The translations under genes and the position numbers were made by a program. DNA of 64,000 nt. Origin: Owenia fusiformis (lineage: Eukaryota; Annelida; Polychaeta; Sabellida; Oweniidae). Of the stretch, positions 12,601-22,560 are shown in pieces; the first letter of the stretch is position 1, and each line of letters opens with the position of its first letter. The stretch lies in NCBI GenBank assembly GCA_903813345.2, contig CAIIXF020000004.1:31251986-31315985 (forward strand), written 5' to 3'. The notes beneath the pieces were generated by a model. That model searched no databases. It was not told the DNA's origin and saw only the letters and a program-made list of their open reading frames with translations.

Positions 12601-15600
12601 CTTCTGAAATGATATCTCAACCTGAAAGCAGAACAAGAATGTGTTAATGCAATAATGTTGTAATACAGTAATGTTGTAATACAGTAATGTTGTGATAATA
12701 TAATAATGTACATACTAATGCCTGGGTCACATTTGCTCCGATTCATTGGACGGTGCCCGGCCGATTGAGTATTCTGTTCAAAACTGAATACACTTGTGAA
12801 CAGGATACTCACACGCCGGCCGATGAATCGGAGCAAATGTGACCCAGGCATTAGAATATTGTATGTCTGAACACTCTGTCCCATTTCCTTATATGCCATA
12901 GCTTACCAGTAGTATTGTTAAACAAGGTATTTATATGCAAAACGTCACCACCTGCCATATGTTACAGATGCATGATACAGGTGACATGAAAACTTTAATA
13001 TCTGAACACCTCTTTGGCTGGTTCCAGTAGCATTTGTATAAGACAGGTTTTTCTGTAGTTTACCTGTTTGCGTTTTTTGCCAATGACTTGTCTCTTTGAA
13101 TCCCAGAATGGAGTTCCTTCTAAACTGTATATGCCAACCTTTGTAGATGTCTCAACGCTAGTGTGCAGTCGGAGTCTGAAATGAAAAACCTCTCAATGTG
13201 AACACTTAAGAATGGAGTTCCTTCTAAGCTGTATACGCCAACCTTAGTAGAAGTCTCAATGCTAGTGTGCAGTCGGAGTCTGAAATGAAGAACCTCTTAA
13301 TGTGAACACTTAAGAATGAAGTTCCTTCTAAGCTGTATATGCCAACCTTAGTAGAAGTCTCAATGCTAGTGTGCAGTCTGAGTCTGAAATGAAAAACCTC
13401 TCAATGTGAACACTTAAGAATGGAATGGAGTTCCTTCTAAGCTGTATACGCCAACCTTAGTAGAAGTCTCAATGCTAGTGTGCAGTCGGAGTCTGAAATG
13501 AAAAATCTCTCAATGTGAACACTTAAGAATGGAGTTCCTTCTAAGCTGTATACGCCAACCTTAGTAGAAGTCTCAATGCTAGTGTGCAGTCGGAGTCTGA
13601 AATGAAAAACCTCTCAATGTGAACACTTAAGAATGGAGTTCCTTCTAAGCTGTATATGCCAACCTTAGTAGAAGTCTCAATGCTAGTGTGCAGTTGGAGT
13701 CTGAAATGAAAAACCTCTCAATGTGAACACTTCCCCATAATGGAGTTCCTTCTAAACTGTATATGCCAACCTTAGTAGAAGTCTCAATGCTAGTGAGCAG
13801 TCGAAGTCTGAAATGAAAAACCTCTCAATGTGAACACTTTATTGGTCTCCCACTAACTTACATATTAAGAAAATCTTGAAATGTGAATACTTGCTAATCT
13901 CAACACTTTTGGCCAATCCAAGTGGTGTTCAGATTAGAGAAGTTTTGCATGATTTGAGTACACCATTTTATGATATTTCAGTTACAACCTTGTGTGAAGA
14001 CAGACGCTAAAAAGATATTTTTTTTGATACAATGTGTGGTTGATTGCCACTCTATTATCACAGTTGGATTGACTTAGTTATCATTGTATTTGATTTTCTT
14101 TGAGATAACGGATATACAACAGATAATATTCAAGATATGACTGGCTGAAATCATTTGCTTTGTCAAAACAGGCTCTTTGTCAAAGATTCCCGACCTTTAA
14201 TTTGAGAGAAACTATGAAAGAACAAAGTCACCCGGAAACAGGCTTTAAGGTGCTATCTGATGTGGAGTTAGGGGTTGCCAAAGTTTTGGAGGGGAGTGTA
14301 CCTATAGTCTCTTGGTAGACCACTTTCCTCTAGATTTGGGCCTCTAAAGTTTATAACGAGCATGCTCATGTCAAGTAAATCATCCTTTCCATTTCTCCAA
14401 AGGTCTTCTGTATCTCTCTCACCATCGGCTCGTACACTTTCATTGTCACAATTCACCAGAATGATCGCTCCCTGGCCATTTGGTCCCCAAGTCCAGCGAC
14501 TCTGAAAAGAAAATTCATTCACCATTACAATTTACCAGAATGATCACTCCCTACTCGGCCTCAAGTCCAGCTGCTTTGGAAATAGAACAGTTACAATTCA
14601 CAGGAGTGATCGCTCCCAATAAAGTTAAAATATACAAGAATGATCGCTCCCTAGCTGATTGGTCACTTAGTCCAGCTGCTTTGGAAAGAAGATTCATAGA
14701 AGGTCAATTTCATAAAACAATGTCATTTTGCCTAACTATATTTGATTTTAGTAAGCATCCTGGAGCAATTCTGAATGGACAATGGACATAAAGATATTTG
14801 TTTACTTCAATGATTAAATAATTCCTGAATATTAGATCCTCATATCAACTGATCAGAAATTAATCTTACTCGAAGTCACAGTTTACCAGAATTATCTTCT
14901 CTTGATATTTACTGATTGAGTTTAAATTCATCGTTGATAAATGTAATATGATACAATAATACGAGGGTTGTCCCAGAAGAAATGCACTATATGCTCTAAC
15001 TTTCTTTAATATTCTTCAATTACTTCTGGGACAACCCTCGTATGTATTGCAATACAAAACAATGAAATGCATAGGTTTAATACTGTGACAGCAGTCAAAA
15101 TAACGTTGTATTCAACAAAACTTTTTACCTTGTCAACTTCAAATGTCTCCTCAACTGAACCATTTCTGTTAATATCTGCATCCAATGATAATGCAATAGA
15201 TGTCAGTAGAAGGAGACTTTCTCCCGCCACTTCCCCATTGGCTGCCTTGAACTCAAACTTGACCTGGAAACAAAAAAGTAGAATAGTCTTATGGATCGTG
15301 TTCAATTATCAAGAGTTGTGGAGTAACAAAGCTAGTTTCATTAGGGGAGGGGGTAAATGATGGTTTCATTAGTGAATAGGGTTGAATTTCGGAACATCCC
15401 AGTGAAAGACAAATGTTGACGTTTCTTACAAGGGGGGCAAACAAAAGTCTAATCAAAGTAGTGTTGAAAAGCTAATCATAGCTCCAAGGAATGGAGTGTA
15501 AACAATTATAATTTTGAAGAAAAAAAATGTTAACATAAAAGTGAAAAAGTTTATCGTTGGATTTCATCATATTGGGGTTCGAGTGGAAAAACTATCTTTA

Positions 15601-18600
15601 ATTTTACACTTTGGAGGAAATCCCTAAGCCTAAACTTTATTTCTGCATGAAAACATGTTTTCAAGAAGATAAGATAGTTATAAAGTTACCTGGGAATCAT
15701 TCCACATGTTGCTGACGGTTGCTATAGAGATGTAAACAACTGCATCACGAGAGAACATGCTGCCACTCATCCCGCTACCAGGAATTTCATTACTGTCAGA
15801 TTCCCCTTTGTTAAACCTTAGAGTAACATTGTCTGTCTTTTCAATGGAGAATGAAGTTGAGTGACTAGGAGCAAGGCTGAAATATATTAATATACAGAAT
15901 TTCATTACTATCAGATTCCCCTTTGTTAAACCTTAGAGTAACATTGTCTGTCTTTTCAATGGAGAATAAAGTTGAGTGACTCGGAGCAAGGCTGAAATAT
16001 ATAAGGGTTATGTACTGGGAGGTTTTGGATATGGGGTTTATCCAGAGGGAGATATGCATATCTACCTGAAGGACCGTAGGGACCAAAGGTAGATGTGCAT
16101 ATCTCACAAGGGATGAACCCAATATCCAAACCGACCGTACATAACTGCTTTATCCTATACCAAGTAGAGTTTTCAGGGGCATATGGGCATTTCAATAATA
16201 CAAGGTGTAAAAATGAACAAATCATTCATATGCAAAGTCATTTTATTGCATTTCCACTACTTACTGGAAGCGGGAAGATATGCACTGAAGCGGGAAGATA
16301 TGCATCGAAGCAGGAGATATGGCGGGAGATATGGAGGTTCTGGATATGGAAACCTCAAAATCAGGATACGGGATATATCTTACCAACTTATCTCCCTAAA
16401 ACTCTACTTGGCATAGGATAAATTAATATACAGAATTTCATATGTAATATCGTACTCATTATCTCATGGTGGAATAAAAGAAAAACATGCAGTTTTTCAT
16501 GATTCTGAGCATTTCCCTTTAAATGAATAAGTAATTCCTTCAAGGGTTTTAAAGATATCAATTATGGGTGACCAATATTAAGCTGAAAACAATGGATTGC
16601 ATGAGTTTTTCATATGGGAAATAAGGGTTTCCAATTTATCGAAGAGGACAATTCAGCAAAAGCATGTGGCAGTGATATCCCCAAGCAAGAGGGCACACCA
16701 CCCACCTGAGATTTTGAAAATAGGCTTGCACCCACCTTAAACCATTTCCCCCACTTGAAAATGAGAAAAATTGGCATATTTTGACCAATTTTGGTCTGAA
16801 ATGTGAAAATGAGAATTCTGCACCCGCTGGAGAAAAAATCCTGGGGATATCACTGTGTGGGTGGGTTGTTTGCATCTACCCTGTCTCAAAACCGAAATTA
16901 TCTAATCATCTCTATGGGTGCTTTTCCTGAAGGTAATGCATTGGCCTAACATGCACCTGTTAAAATCCCCAGAAAATAGCCCAAATCCAACATATCACTG
17001 TCTGAAATCTTTTGTGATACTTTCCGTCCTCCTTTGTCCATGTCACTGTTGAACCACCCCCTTTCTTAAGCCCCCTCTACAAAAGCTGACTACGGGCATG
17101 GCATACATAACTTTATGACACTTTCTTTAGAAAAAACACCAACCTGTGCTGGGTTCCACAGCCCCTAAAATCTTTAGAAGACATTAAAGCTCTGTATAAC
17201 TTGCTTGCCCATAGCCAGATTTTACCAAGGGGGAGCTTTCACCAAAGAGGGCCTTTTGACAGTTTTGGATAAAAAATCATGAAAAAGTGCTCAGAATGGT
17301 GAAAAACTTCATGATTTTGAAAAAAATTCTGGTAAGGGGAAGCTTCCGCTCCCTGATTTGGGCCTGTCTTGTGTAATGTGTATCTATTAGTGGTGTCAAT
17401 TAACCGCTTGAGCATTAACCGGTTAACCGGGGGTTTTTACCGGTTAAAGTCGGTTAACCGGCGGGAAATTTGAACTGATAATTTCAAATGAAATCTTCAT
17501 CTTCGATCTTGAAAGTTGAAACAAATTGGAAAAATGATATATGTTTATTTTTTACGTTCGTCAAGCTTTACTCTATTCTATGTAAGTAAGCGCGGGAAAG
17601 CAATGTGGCAGGGATTAAACGGGGGATTAAAGTTGCTGATTGGATGTTTGTAAGGAATTATCGGACCTATCACATGTATGAGTAGCTCACATGAAACTGA
17701 CGATTGAAAAACAAACAGATTAAAATGCAAAGTAAGCGCGGGAAAGCAATGTGGCAGGGATTAAAGTTGCTGATTGGATGTTTGTAAGGAGTTATAGGAC
17801 TTATGACATGTATGAGTAGCTTACGTGAAACTGACACCATAAAACCAAACGGATTAGCATGCAAAATAAGCGCGGGAAATCACAGAATTATACACGGTCA
17901 ACTAACCGCCCATAAAAACACAGACCGGTCAAGGCATTATCGGCGGTTAACCGGTTAACCGGTTAATACTTGACACCTCTAGTATCTATATAAAGAAGGA
18001 GGCAAAGTAGAATGGCACCACTCAGTTTTATAATTTTACCACTCTGTTTTAATAGCAGCACCACTCACTCGTTTGATCAATATGTGAGCCTTAGATAATT
18101 ACATAACATTCCTCTTTCTGTTAACTCAGAATTATGGTAACCAGACAGGAGAAAGTCAGAATCCAAAAGGGCAAGATAGATAAAAGAGAAATAAGAGCTC
18201 TTTAACATTGGGTTAAAACATTCATGTCATTCTGAACTATCGTGAAACAGTCTATTAGCAAGGCTTTAACAAATGCAAATGATATTACCATAGATACAAG
18301 AAGACTTCATTTTTAGCATTTTCAAAAAAAATTTACAATACGTAGACTCTTAACTTACCTATAAAGCTTCACAGCCAACTCAGTTCCTAAGACGATAATT
18401 TCCTCTGATTTTTCTCCTAGTCTCATCGCCACAGTTCTAATTCTCTTACCGACAGGCTTAACATCGCTCTCTCCTAAGCCTGACCCCCAGGGGTCTACTG
18501 GTGTTGAGCCTCTCATATTGTTATCGATATTGTTATGACCACGGCCGGAGTCCTCTACGTCTTCTGAAGTGTCAGTGTTGTTTGGTTTTGGTTCAATCAC

Positions 18601-18630
18601 CTCCTTCTCCTTGTCAAATATAATGCCCAT
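443..18630 (-). CDS. PADI: Peptidylarginine deiminase (PADI), complete 14-exon gene
   Basis: Converts peptidyl arginine to citrulline; known animal PADs are calcium-activated and act in cytoplasm and nucleus. I joined 14 exons by GT-AG sites and phase; they total 2223 nt (740 codons plus stop) with no break. Catalytic residues of human PAD4 (D350, H471, D473, C645) match D421, H542, D544 and C722 here: exon 8 begins DEIEFGY after WMQ, exon 10 has VGHIDEF, exon 14 has EIHCGTN. The D-to-H spacing (121 residues) equals that in PAD4. The substrate-binding SPRxRGL motif is at residues 441-447, and the protein ends KWWNMEF. Exon 1 adds an acidic, Asn-rich N-terminal stretch of about 60 residues compared with vertebrate PADs of about 663. 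The start ATG at 18630 follows an in-frame TGA ten codons upstream counting back to position 18643 or so; an upstream non-coding or coding exon cannot be excluded. Exons 2, 4, 5 and 13 have partial tandem copies in the intron before them. Confidence 0.93.
693..810. repeat. About 18-bp minisatellite beside PADI exon 14
   Basis: Four or five units of AATAGGTGAGGCAAA in the intron just upstream (gene sense) of exon 14. Confidence 0.75.
1382..1505 (-). CDS. PADI: PADI exon 13 (source of the large array)
   Basis: 124 bp. The true exon has AATAG at the acceptor and CCCAG|GTAAAT at the donor. It encodes [35 protein letters not shown] and ADAIFP, matching human CIDWNRELLKRELGL and DIIDIPQLF. Only the first 69-72 nt recur in the array at 1506-8070; the part coding for VPALFHTV onward occurs once. 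Confidence 0.95.
1506..8070 (-). repeat. About 66-unit array made of PADI exon 13 plus its 3' splice site
   Basis: Head-to-tail units of 98, 100 or 101 bp. In gene sense each has about 30 bp of intron end (TTTATTTGTAATTCTACTTTTAG) shortened here to TTTGTAATTCTACTTTTAG, then exon-13 sequence coding for [14 protein letters not shown] and GLTEDVIEH, where homology to the true exon ends. Length differences are of two kinds: plus or minus one GAA codon in the exon part, and two bases (TA) in the intron part. Units are over 90 percent alike by eye. The array fills nearly the whole intron between exons 12 and 13, so about 66 acceptor sites lie before the true one. There is no spacer diversity, so this is not a CRISPR. 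Confidence 0.95.
8451..8548 (-). CDS. PADI: PADI exon 12
   Basis: 98 bp after ATTGCAG. Encodes [18 protein letters not shown] to NKTKQ, equivalent to the KKKKQQKIKNILSNKTL region. Ends in phase 0 at GTATGG. The following intron contains the exon-13-derived array. Confidence 0.88.
8630..8880. repeat. About 20-bp minisatellite
   Basis: About ten units of CAGTCATGTGTCAAATATTT with drift, in PADI intron 11. The open reading frames across it are repeat translations and not genes. Confidence 0.85.
9152..9245 (-). CDS. PADI: PADI exon 11
   Basis: 94 bp after [24 protein letters not shown] and [11 protein letters not shown] match human GFRLLLASPRSCYKLF and EGHGEALLFEG. Donor GTATGC. Confidence 0.95.
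9826..9973 (-). CDS. PADI: PADI exon 10 (catalytic His and Asp)
   Basis: 148 bp after TTATAG. Encodes [18 protein letters not shown] then [13 protein letters not shown]; the His and Asp of GHIDEF match H471 and D473 of PAD4. Donor GTATGA. Confidence 0.95.
10263..10414 (-). CDS. PADI: PADI exon 9
   Basis: 152 bp. [10 protein letters not shown] and [17 protein letters not shown] are nearly identical to vertebrate PAD ([26 protein letters not shown]). Ends in GG before GTAAGA, phase 2. Confidence 0.95.
10733..10881. mobile_element. Palindromic MITE-like hairpin
   Basis: Arms GAGCAGGGTTACTAGTTTCG and CGAAACTAGAAACCCTGCTC flank a short centre, with near-perfect pairing over about 60 bp. Lies in PADI intron 8. 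Confidence 0.7.
11370..11477 (-). CDS. PADI: PADI exon 8 (catalytic Asp, substrate arginines)
   Basis: 108 bp, phase 0-0. First codon is the catalytic Asp ([18 protein letters not shown]). LDSPRDRGL carries the two arginines that in PAD4 hold the substrate backbone (R372 and R374). Confidence 0.95.
11500..11755. repeat. Direct duplication of about 112 bp
   Basis: Two copies of a segment with GTGGAATTAGCAAG and CTAAATTGTATAGAAATGCA. Reverse-complement relatives occur at about 49190-49300 and 49720-49890 in the collagen intron, so this is a dispersed family. Confidence 0.7.
11851..12078 (-). CDS. PADI: PADI exon 7 (start of catalytic domain)
   Basis: 228 bp, phase 0-0, TTCCCCAG to GATGCAG|GTAAGT. 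Encodes [14 protein letters not shown], then [12 protein letters not shown], the signature at the start of the PAD catalytic domain, and ends GDRWMQ, immediately before the catalytic Asp in exon 8. Confidence 0.95.
12225..12300. mobile_element. Short inverted repeat hairpin
   Basis: Arms AACAAACAAATCATCTGATTG and its complement (CAATCAGATGATTTGTTCG) separated by about 25 bp, in PADI intron 6. Confidence 0.55.
12496..12621 (-). CDS. PADI: PADI exon 6
   Basis: 126 bp, phase 0-0, after TTTCAG and before GTAAGT. Encodes [14 protein letters not shown] to VPIHLSLFQ, matching human FYVEALAFPDTDFPGLITLTISLLD. Confidence 0.9.
12719..12853. mobile_element. 135-bp palindromic MITE
   Basis: Ends CTAATGCCTGGGTCACATTT and AAATGTGACCCAGGCATTAG are perfect complements, and the arms go on through GCTCCGATTCAT. 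A partial relative starts at about 44275. Lies in PADI intron 5. Confidence 0.75.
13064..13175 (-). CDS. PADI: PADI exon 5
   Basis: 112 bp, after TTTCAG, ending AAACAG|GTAAAC. Encodes [16 protein letters not shown] to IGKKRKQ, matching human LVLHVARSEMDKVRVF. The 5' two thirds of this exon with its acceptor is repeated six more times just upstream (13176-13838). Confidence 0.88.
13176..13838 (-). repeat. Six tandem partial copies of PADI exon 5 with its acceptor
   Basis: Units of about 104 bp (one of 109) run directly upstream of exon 5. In gene sense each has TTTTTCATTTCAG then ACTCCGACTGCACACTAGC to GGAACTCCATTC, after which exon homology stops and AAGTGTTCACATTGAGAGG follows. That tail is a piece of a dispersed family also seen near 33763 and 51120. 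No good donor is present in a unit. Confidence 0.92.
14302..14501 (-). CDS. PADI: PADI exon 4
   Basis: 200 bp. Encodes [19 protein letters not shown], the strongly conserved PAD middle-domain motif (human TWTWGPCGQGAILLVNCD), then the acidic loop and [11 protein letters not shown]. The acceptor is TTTTCAG and the donor ATAG|GTACAC. Degenerate copies of its 5' end lie upstream at 14518-14905. Confidence 0.92.
14518..14905 (-). repeat. Degenerate partial copies of PADI exon 4
   Basis: Copies of the 5' part of exon 4 (CAGCTGGACTTG, GAGTGATCATTCTGGTAAATT) lie at about 14518-14590, 14588-14630, 14625-14705 and, weakly, 14872-14905. They are clearly older than the exon 13 and exon 5 copies. Confidence 0.8.
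14960..15042. mobile_element. Mariner-like MITE, about 80 bp
   Basis: Terminal inverted repeats TACGAGGGTTGTCCCAGAAG and CTTCTGGGACAACCCTCGTA with TA at both ends, as in Tc1/mariner elements. Lies in PADI intron 3. Confidence 0.75.
15129..15263 (-). CDS. PADI: PADI exon 3
   Basis: 135 bp, phase 0-0, between TTTCCAG and GACAAG|GTAAAA. Encodes [11 protein letters not shown] to TFEVDK, including the strand [14 protein letters not shown] that corresponds to human PAD4 GVEISLCADITRTG. Confidence 0.9.
15690..15876 (-). CDS. PADI: PADI exon 2
   Basis: Follows TTTCAG and ends CCCAG|GTAACT, phase 0. Encodes [18 protein letters not shown] to SNMWNDSQ, matching the TSFSI and following strands of the PAD N-terminal domain. 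A partial second copy with its own acceptor lies just upstream at about 15891-16008. Confidence 0.85.
15891..16008 (-). repeat. Partial duplicate of PADI exon 2 with its acceptor
   Basis: About 119-bp tandem copy covering intron end, TTTCAG acceptor and the first 110 or so bases of exon 2 ([16 protein letters not shown]), nearly identical to the true exon. Homology stops inside the exon and no donor follows. Confidence 0.9.
16145..16422. mobile_element. MITE-like element with inverted ends
   Basis: Ends TATCCTATACCAAGTAGAGTT and AACTCTACTTGGCATAGGATA (20 bases each in effect) pair; the interior is AT-rich with short GGAAGATATGCA repeats. Confidence 0.6.
17392..17977. mobile_element. Element with GGTGTCAA ends, hAT-like
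   Basis: Begins GGTGTCAATTAACCG and ends CGGTTAATACTTGACACC; the sub-ends are rich in AACCGGTTAACCGG. The interior holds a direct duplication of about 140 bp (GTAAGCGCGGGAAAGCAATG). No transposase frame. Target duplication unclear, so the superfamily is a guess. Confidence 0.6.
18359..18630 (-). CDS. PADI: PADI exon 1 (start codon, N-terminal extension)
   Basis: Begins [10 protein letters not shown] at 18630 and ends KLY plus two bases of the next codon before a GTAAGT donor. The first 60 or so residues are Asp/Asn/Glu-rich and look disordered. The later part ([22 protein letters not shown]) aligns with the first strand of the PAD N-terminal domain (human VLGT, TSFSI region). An in-frame TGA lies a few codons upstream of the ATG. 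A weak CAG just before the ATG could instead be an acceptor. Confidence 0.75.
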
Positions 18631-18639
18631 TTCCTGCCA

Positions 18640-20502
18640 GCTTCAATAGCTGGAATTGGTACTATTGTGGTAGTACCTTTGTGTTGGTACTTTTGTGTTG
18701 ATACTATTGTGGTGGTACCTTTATGTTAGTACTATCGTGTTGTTACTATTGTGGTGGTATTTTTGACTCCCAGTCCCTTGTAGTGAAATAATTATTGGTA
18801 TTATTATGAGGTACCTTTGTTGTGGTATTCTTGTCTTTGGCACTATTGTTGTGGTACCTTTGTGGTGGCACTGTTGTTCCTGCTAGATCTGATACTTTAG
18901 AGGTGAATATTGCATTTGTAGCCTAACAATGTCAGGTTTCATCTGTTTATATGCTGAATATTCCAAACTGCTTGTTTATCAGGTGGGAAATTTCTTTCAA
19001 TGTCAGCTGCCACCGAGGAAGTGCCTGGAAACAGATAATAATTACTTAGAAGTTATACAGTTAAACCAGTTAATACAGTTAAAGTGGAACACCTTAGTGA
19101 TAGCTTAAAAGATTGTTACATCTTTAAAAAGCTCATTCACTGAACTAATTTGAATTTTTCATCAATGTCAGCTGCCTGAAAACAGTAGAACATTTATATA
19201 TCCCCCCTGGCCAAAATTTTCTTTCAAAATCATGCAGTTTTTCACCATTCTGATTTTTTGAGGGAACCCCCCCCCCTAGAATTTCTTGGAAAAGTGACCC
19301 CCCCCTTGGAGAAATTCTGGCTACGGGCCTGCAATGTCAGTCACCACTGAATAACTCCATGCTGGTGATGGGATAATATTAAAAAGTGTTCCAAGTAGGG
19401 AGGTGTTCCACTTTTAAGAGATATTCCACTTCAGAGGTGTTCCACTTCACAAGTTTTACTGTACTATAAACTCTTGTAATTCCTGCCTATTGATAGATAG
19501 CATGAAAAGTGTTCCATTTAAAGGTTTTACTGTACAATAGATAACAACAGTTTATTTCTATTTCTGCCTATCTAGTGATGAGCAGCACCTGTTAGGTTAC
19601 CTTTTTTAAGAATACAATTTTGGATCTTCAAAAAGAGTTTCACTAGTCTAGCTACAAGCCACTTCTTTCAAAATCATGCAGTTTTTCACCATTTTGAGTA
19701 CTATTCAAGTAATTTTGGCCAAAACTGAACCCCTGGAATTTCATAAAAAGTGAACCACCCTTGGAGAACCTTGACTACGGGCCTGACTGCTCTACTTAAA
19801 TTAACACCTTTTCACACACTTTTTGTAGTGTGGGGGGGGGGGGGTAACAAGGGATTGTAGCTAGACTAGAGCTTCATGTTCTAGATCTGTAACAACTACT
19901 AGCCATCTTATCCCAGGGTACCTGAGCACTGAAAATATTGAAAATTAGGCCTACCTTGTAATAGGCTGAATTCAATTCTGATAAAATCTGATGATGTTTA
20001 AACAACATATTTGAAACTTGAGTCAGAATAGTTACAGGACTTATCAGATGGTCAGTATTCCCTGTGTATGGGTATCCATTCAATAATTTATAAATTACCT
20101 TCACCAGTGGATCTAGATGGGGGCATGGGGGGGGGAGGGTGCACGCCCTCCCCTCCTCCCCAGCCCCTAAAAAGAATTTTAACTTGAAATCAAAATAGAT
20201 GGTTATGGATTGTCAATAGCGTATTGCATACACTGAAATCAGACCAGGGAATTGGACCTACCCTCTGAAATTGGTCAGAATGCACCAAATTCTTGCGCTT
20301 GTTTGCTTCGCTCACAGTTAACATCAATCGCCTCCCACCCCCCCCCACCCCTAACACAAAATCCTGGATATTACCCTGACACTGAATCCTGTTGAGAATT
20401 TATAAATAATCTTGAATCCAGTTTAGCAATCCATTTTCCTGCGTCAGTTTTTAAGCTGTAACACACTTGCTGCTCAAAATACATGAAAAGGTCTGCATAT
20501 AC
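18640..20502. other. Intergenic DNA upstream of PADI
   Basis: Contains a minisatellite of GGTACTATTGTGG type at about 18650-18870, poly-C/G runs, and several copies of dispersed fragments (AAATCATGCAGTTTTTCACC, CTACGGGCCTG, AAAAGTGTTCCA). No gene or clear promoter element recognised. Confidence 0.6.
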
Positions 20503-21829
20503 GGAATGTACTAAAAACCCTTCGACCTACGACCCTTCGACCCTACGACTTACTGGGTGTCAAGAATTTTTGGAATATATTTTATTGAAAAACCCTTTGA
20601 CCTCTGATTTCCCAGTCCAGTTTACTAAATGATTACGTATAGTTCCAACTTGAGCTCCCTGTGCACGCAAATACGCATTTTACCTGGTAATTGTCAAGCA
20701 AAAATGTTTCAGTAGAAAAATTTCTAAAAAAGTTCGTCTACACAGCAAAAATATTATACTTATTTTACTTTTTTACTAAAACTTGAAAAGTAGTTGAACG
20801 ATTTTGAGATCAAAAGTTCGATGGGATTTGCTCCACCTCGCGTTGCTGTTATCTAGTTCTGAAATGTTTCATATCTGTTTCTAATAAATATCGTAAAGGC
20901 TAGAGTACCGACAATTGTCGGTACTCTAGACTCTGATGTGGTGGCACGCTAGAGGACCGACAAATAAATTGTCGGTACGGGAGATATGCTGTGTTTACAC
21001 GCTAGAGGACCGACAAATATTGATTTTCGAATTTTCTGGCGCATGCGCAATGCGCGGGGGATATTTCAGATATCATACGGATATTTTGGGAACAAGTGCA
21101 AAACCCGGGGAGGGCATTAGCCCCGGTTACCCGGGGATTACCAAACCCAGTCAAAAAATGGTAGCCCGGGAACGGGGAATGGTAGTAAACGTTGAAAACC
21201 CAATAGCATGTAAACGGCTATATATATTCTAAACAGACAGGATATTTCTCCTGAGCCGATCAGGCGTAGAAAGGGGCGTTTGCTACCCATTAGATAGAAG
21301 AAAATAGCTAGAATGTTTTTTATTTGAAGCTTATGGTATGAGGTTCCATATCCATCCGCCAAAAGGTATGACCCCTATATAGTCCATTTAAAAACCTGTG
21401 GTATCATTCTAAATAACCCATAGTTGGCTTCTAGGGTACCTAGTATGCCACTATTTGGTATCAAAATAAAGAGGAGTTCAACTTTCATTTGAATTACGAA
21501 AATAGCGATGTAGGTGAAAATAGTTCCGAACGTGAGCATGTTTACTACGCGTTTGCCCGTCATATCAGAATTGAGGAAGTGGTAGCAAACGCAAGTTACA
21601 ATAAACGGACGCTGATATCTCAAAAAGTAACCTGACTCCCTATAATTTGATGTAGGTCAATCGAACCCCTTTATGGACAGGTGCACTTTAATATATAACA
21701 CTATGGGGGGTAAGCTTCAATTTTTTTCGAAATAAATTATGGCTCACTACAAGTTAATGCCTGCACGATTCCATACTGCAAAAGAAGCACTTTGCCCCCC
21801 CCCCCTCAAAAGAAAAAAGTAGGTTCTGC

Positions 21830-21897
21830 CGGGATTCGAACTCGGGACCGAGTGTGTTCAATCGTGCTCCCTAACCACTAGGCTACCAGTGATGAGG
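21830..21897 (-). other. tRNA-like sequence in transposon interior
   Basis: Gene-sense motifs TAGCCTAGTGGTTAGG (A box) and GAGTTCGAATCCC (B box) are present, but the anticodon stem does not pair well. Probably a tRNA-derived relic. Confidence 0.5.
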
Positions 21898-22496
21898 TTA
21901 TTTCGAAAAGTAAAAGTAGTGGATTTATTTATGAAATTGTCGGCTCTCTAGCAAAAACACGTAGCAGCCACTTGAGTACCGACAATCGGTTCTCTATCTG
22001 GCACTACTAGGTGACGATAGAGTGCCGACAATTGTCAGTACCCCAGCAAATACCCCTGGACAGTCTTCAGAACCGACGGTCCTGGAGCCACTCCGAACCT
22101 CGTATGCTTTGGATTTTGTAGGATGCAAAACAAAGAATCTACTTATTTAGTTGGCATTAGATTCTTAACTATACAAATCCAAATTGAATCAAAGTTGATA
22201 AAATCAAAAGACGGTTCTCTTTAACTATATAAAAAATTTGACCTCCTGAAAATATGCACGATGCGCCACTGTTACAATGTGATGGGAAAAGCACAAATAT
22301 TTTTACTGAGGAGGTAAGAAACGTTCACATTCGAATGTGCTTGAATACATTAAACCTGCACATCGCTCCAAAACGCAATATGTTGACATATATTGTTTTT
22401 ACATTTTCAAGCTCTAATATAAAGTTTATGTAAATAAAAAAAATTATCTGCGTAATGTCAAAGAACAATCATTTAGTTAAAAAATAAAAAGGCGAA

Positions 22497-22560
22497 TGCG
22501 GGATTCGAACCCGGGCCTCCCGCGTGCTAAGCAAGCATTCTTCCGCTAGACCACCGTGAT
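22497..22560 (-). other. tRNA-Gly-derived sequence in Mutator-like copy 1
   Basis: GGTGGTCTAGCGG, ACGCGGGAGGCCC and GGGTTCGAATCCC resemble animal tRNA-Gly. The anticodon loop reads TTAGCAC, not a Gly anticodon, and the acceptor ends do not pair. The same sequence recurs in copy 2. Confidence 0.55.

Noticed and set aside
22497-22560. Functional tRNA gene
   Set aside because: Box A and B are good, but the acceptor stem does not pair, the anticodon loop differs between two transposon copies, and it lies inside a mobile element.
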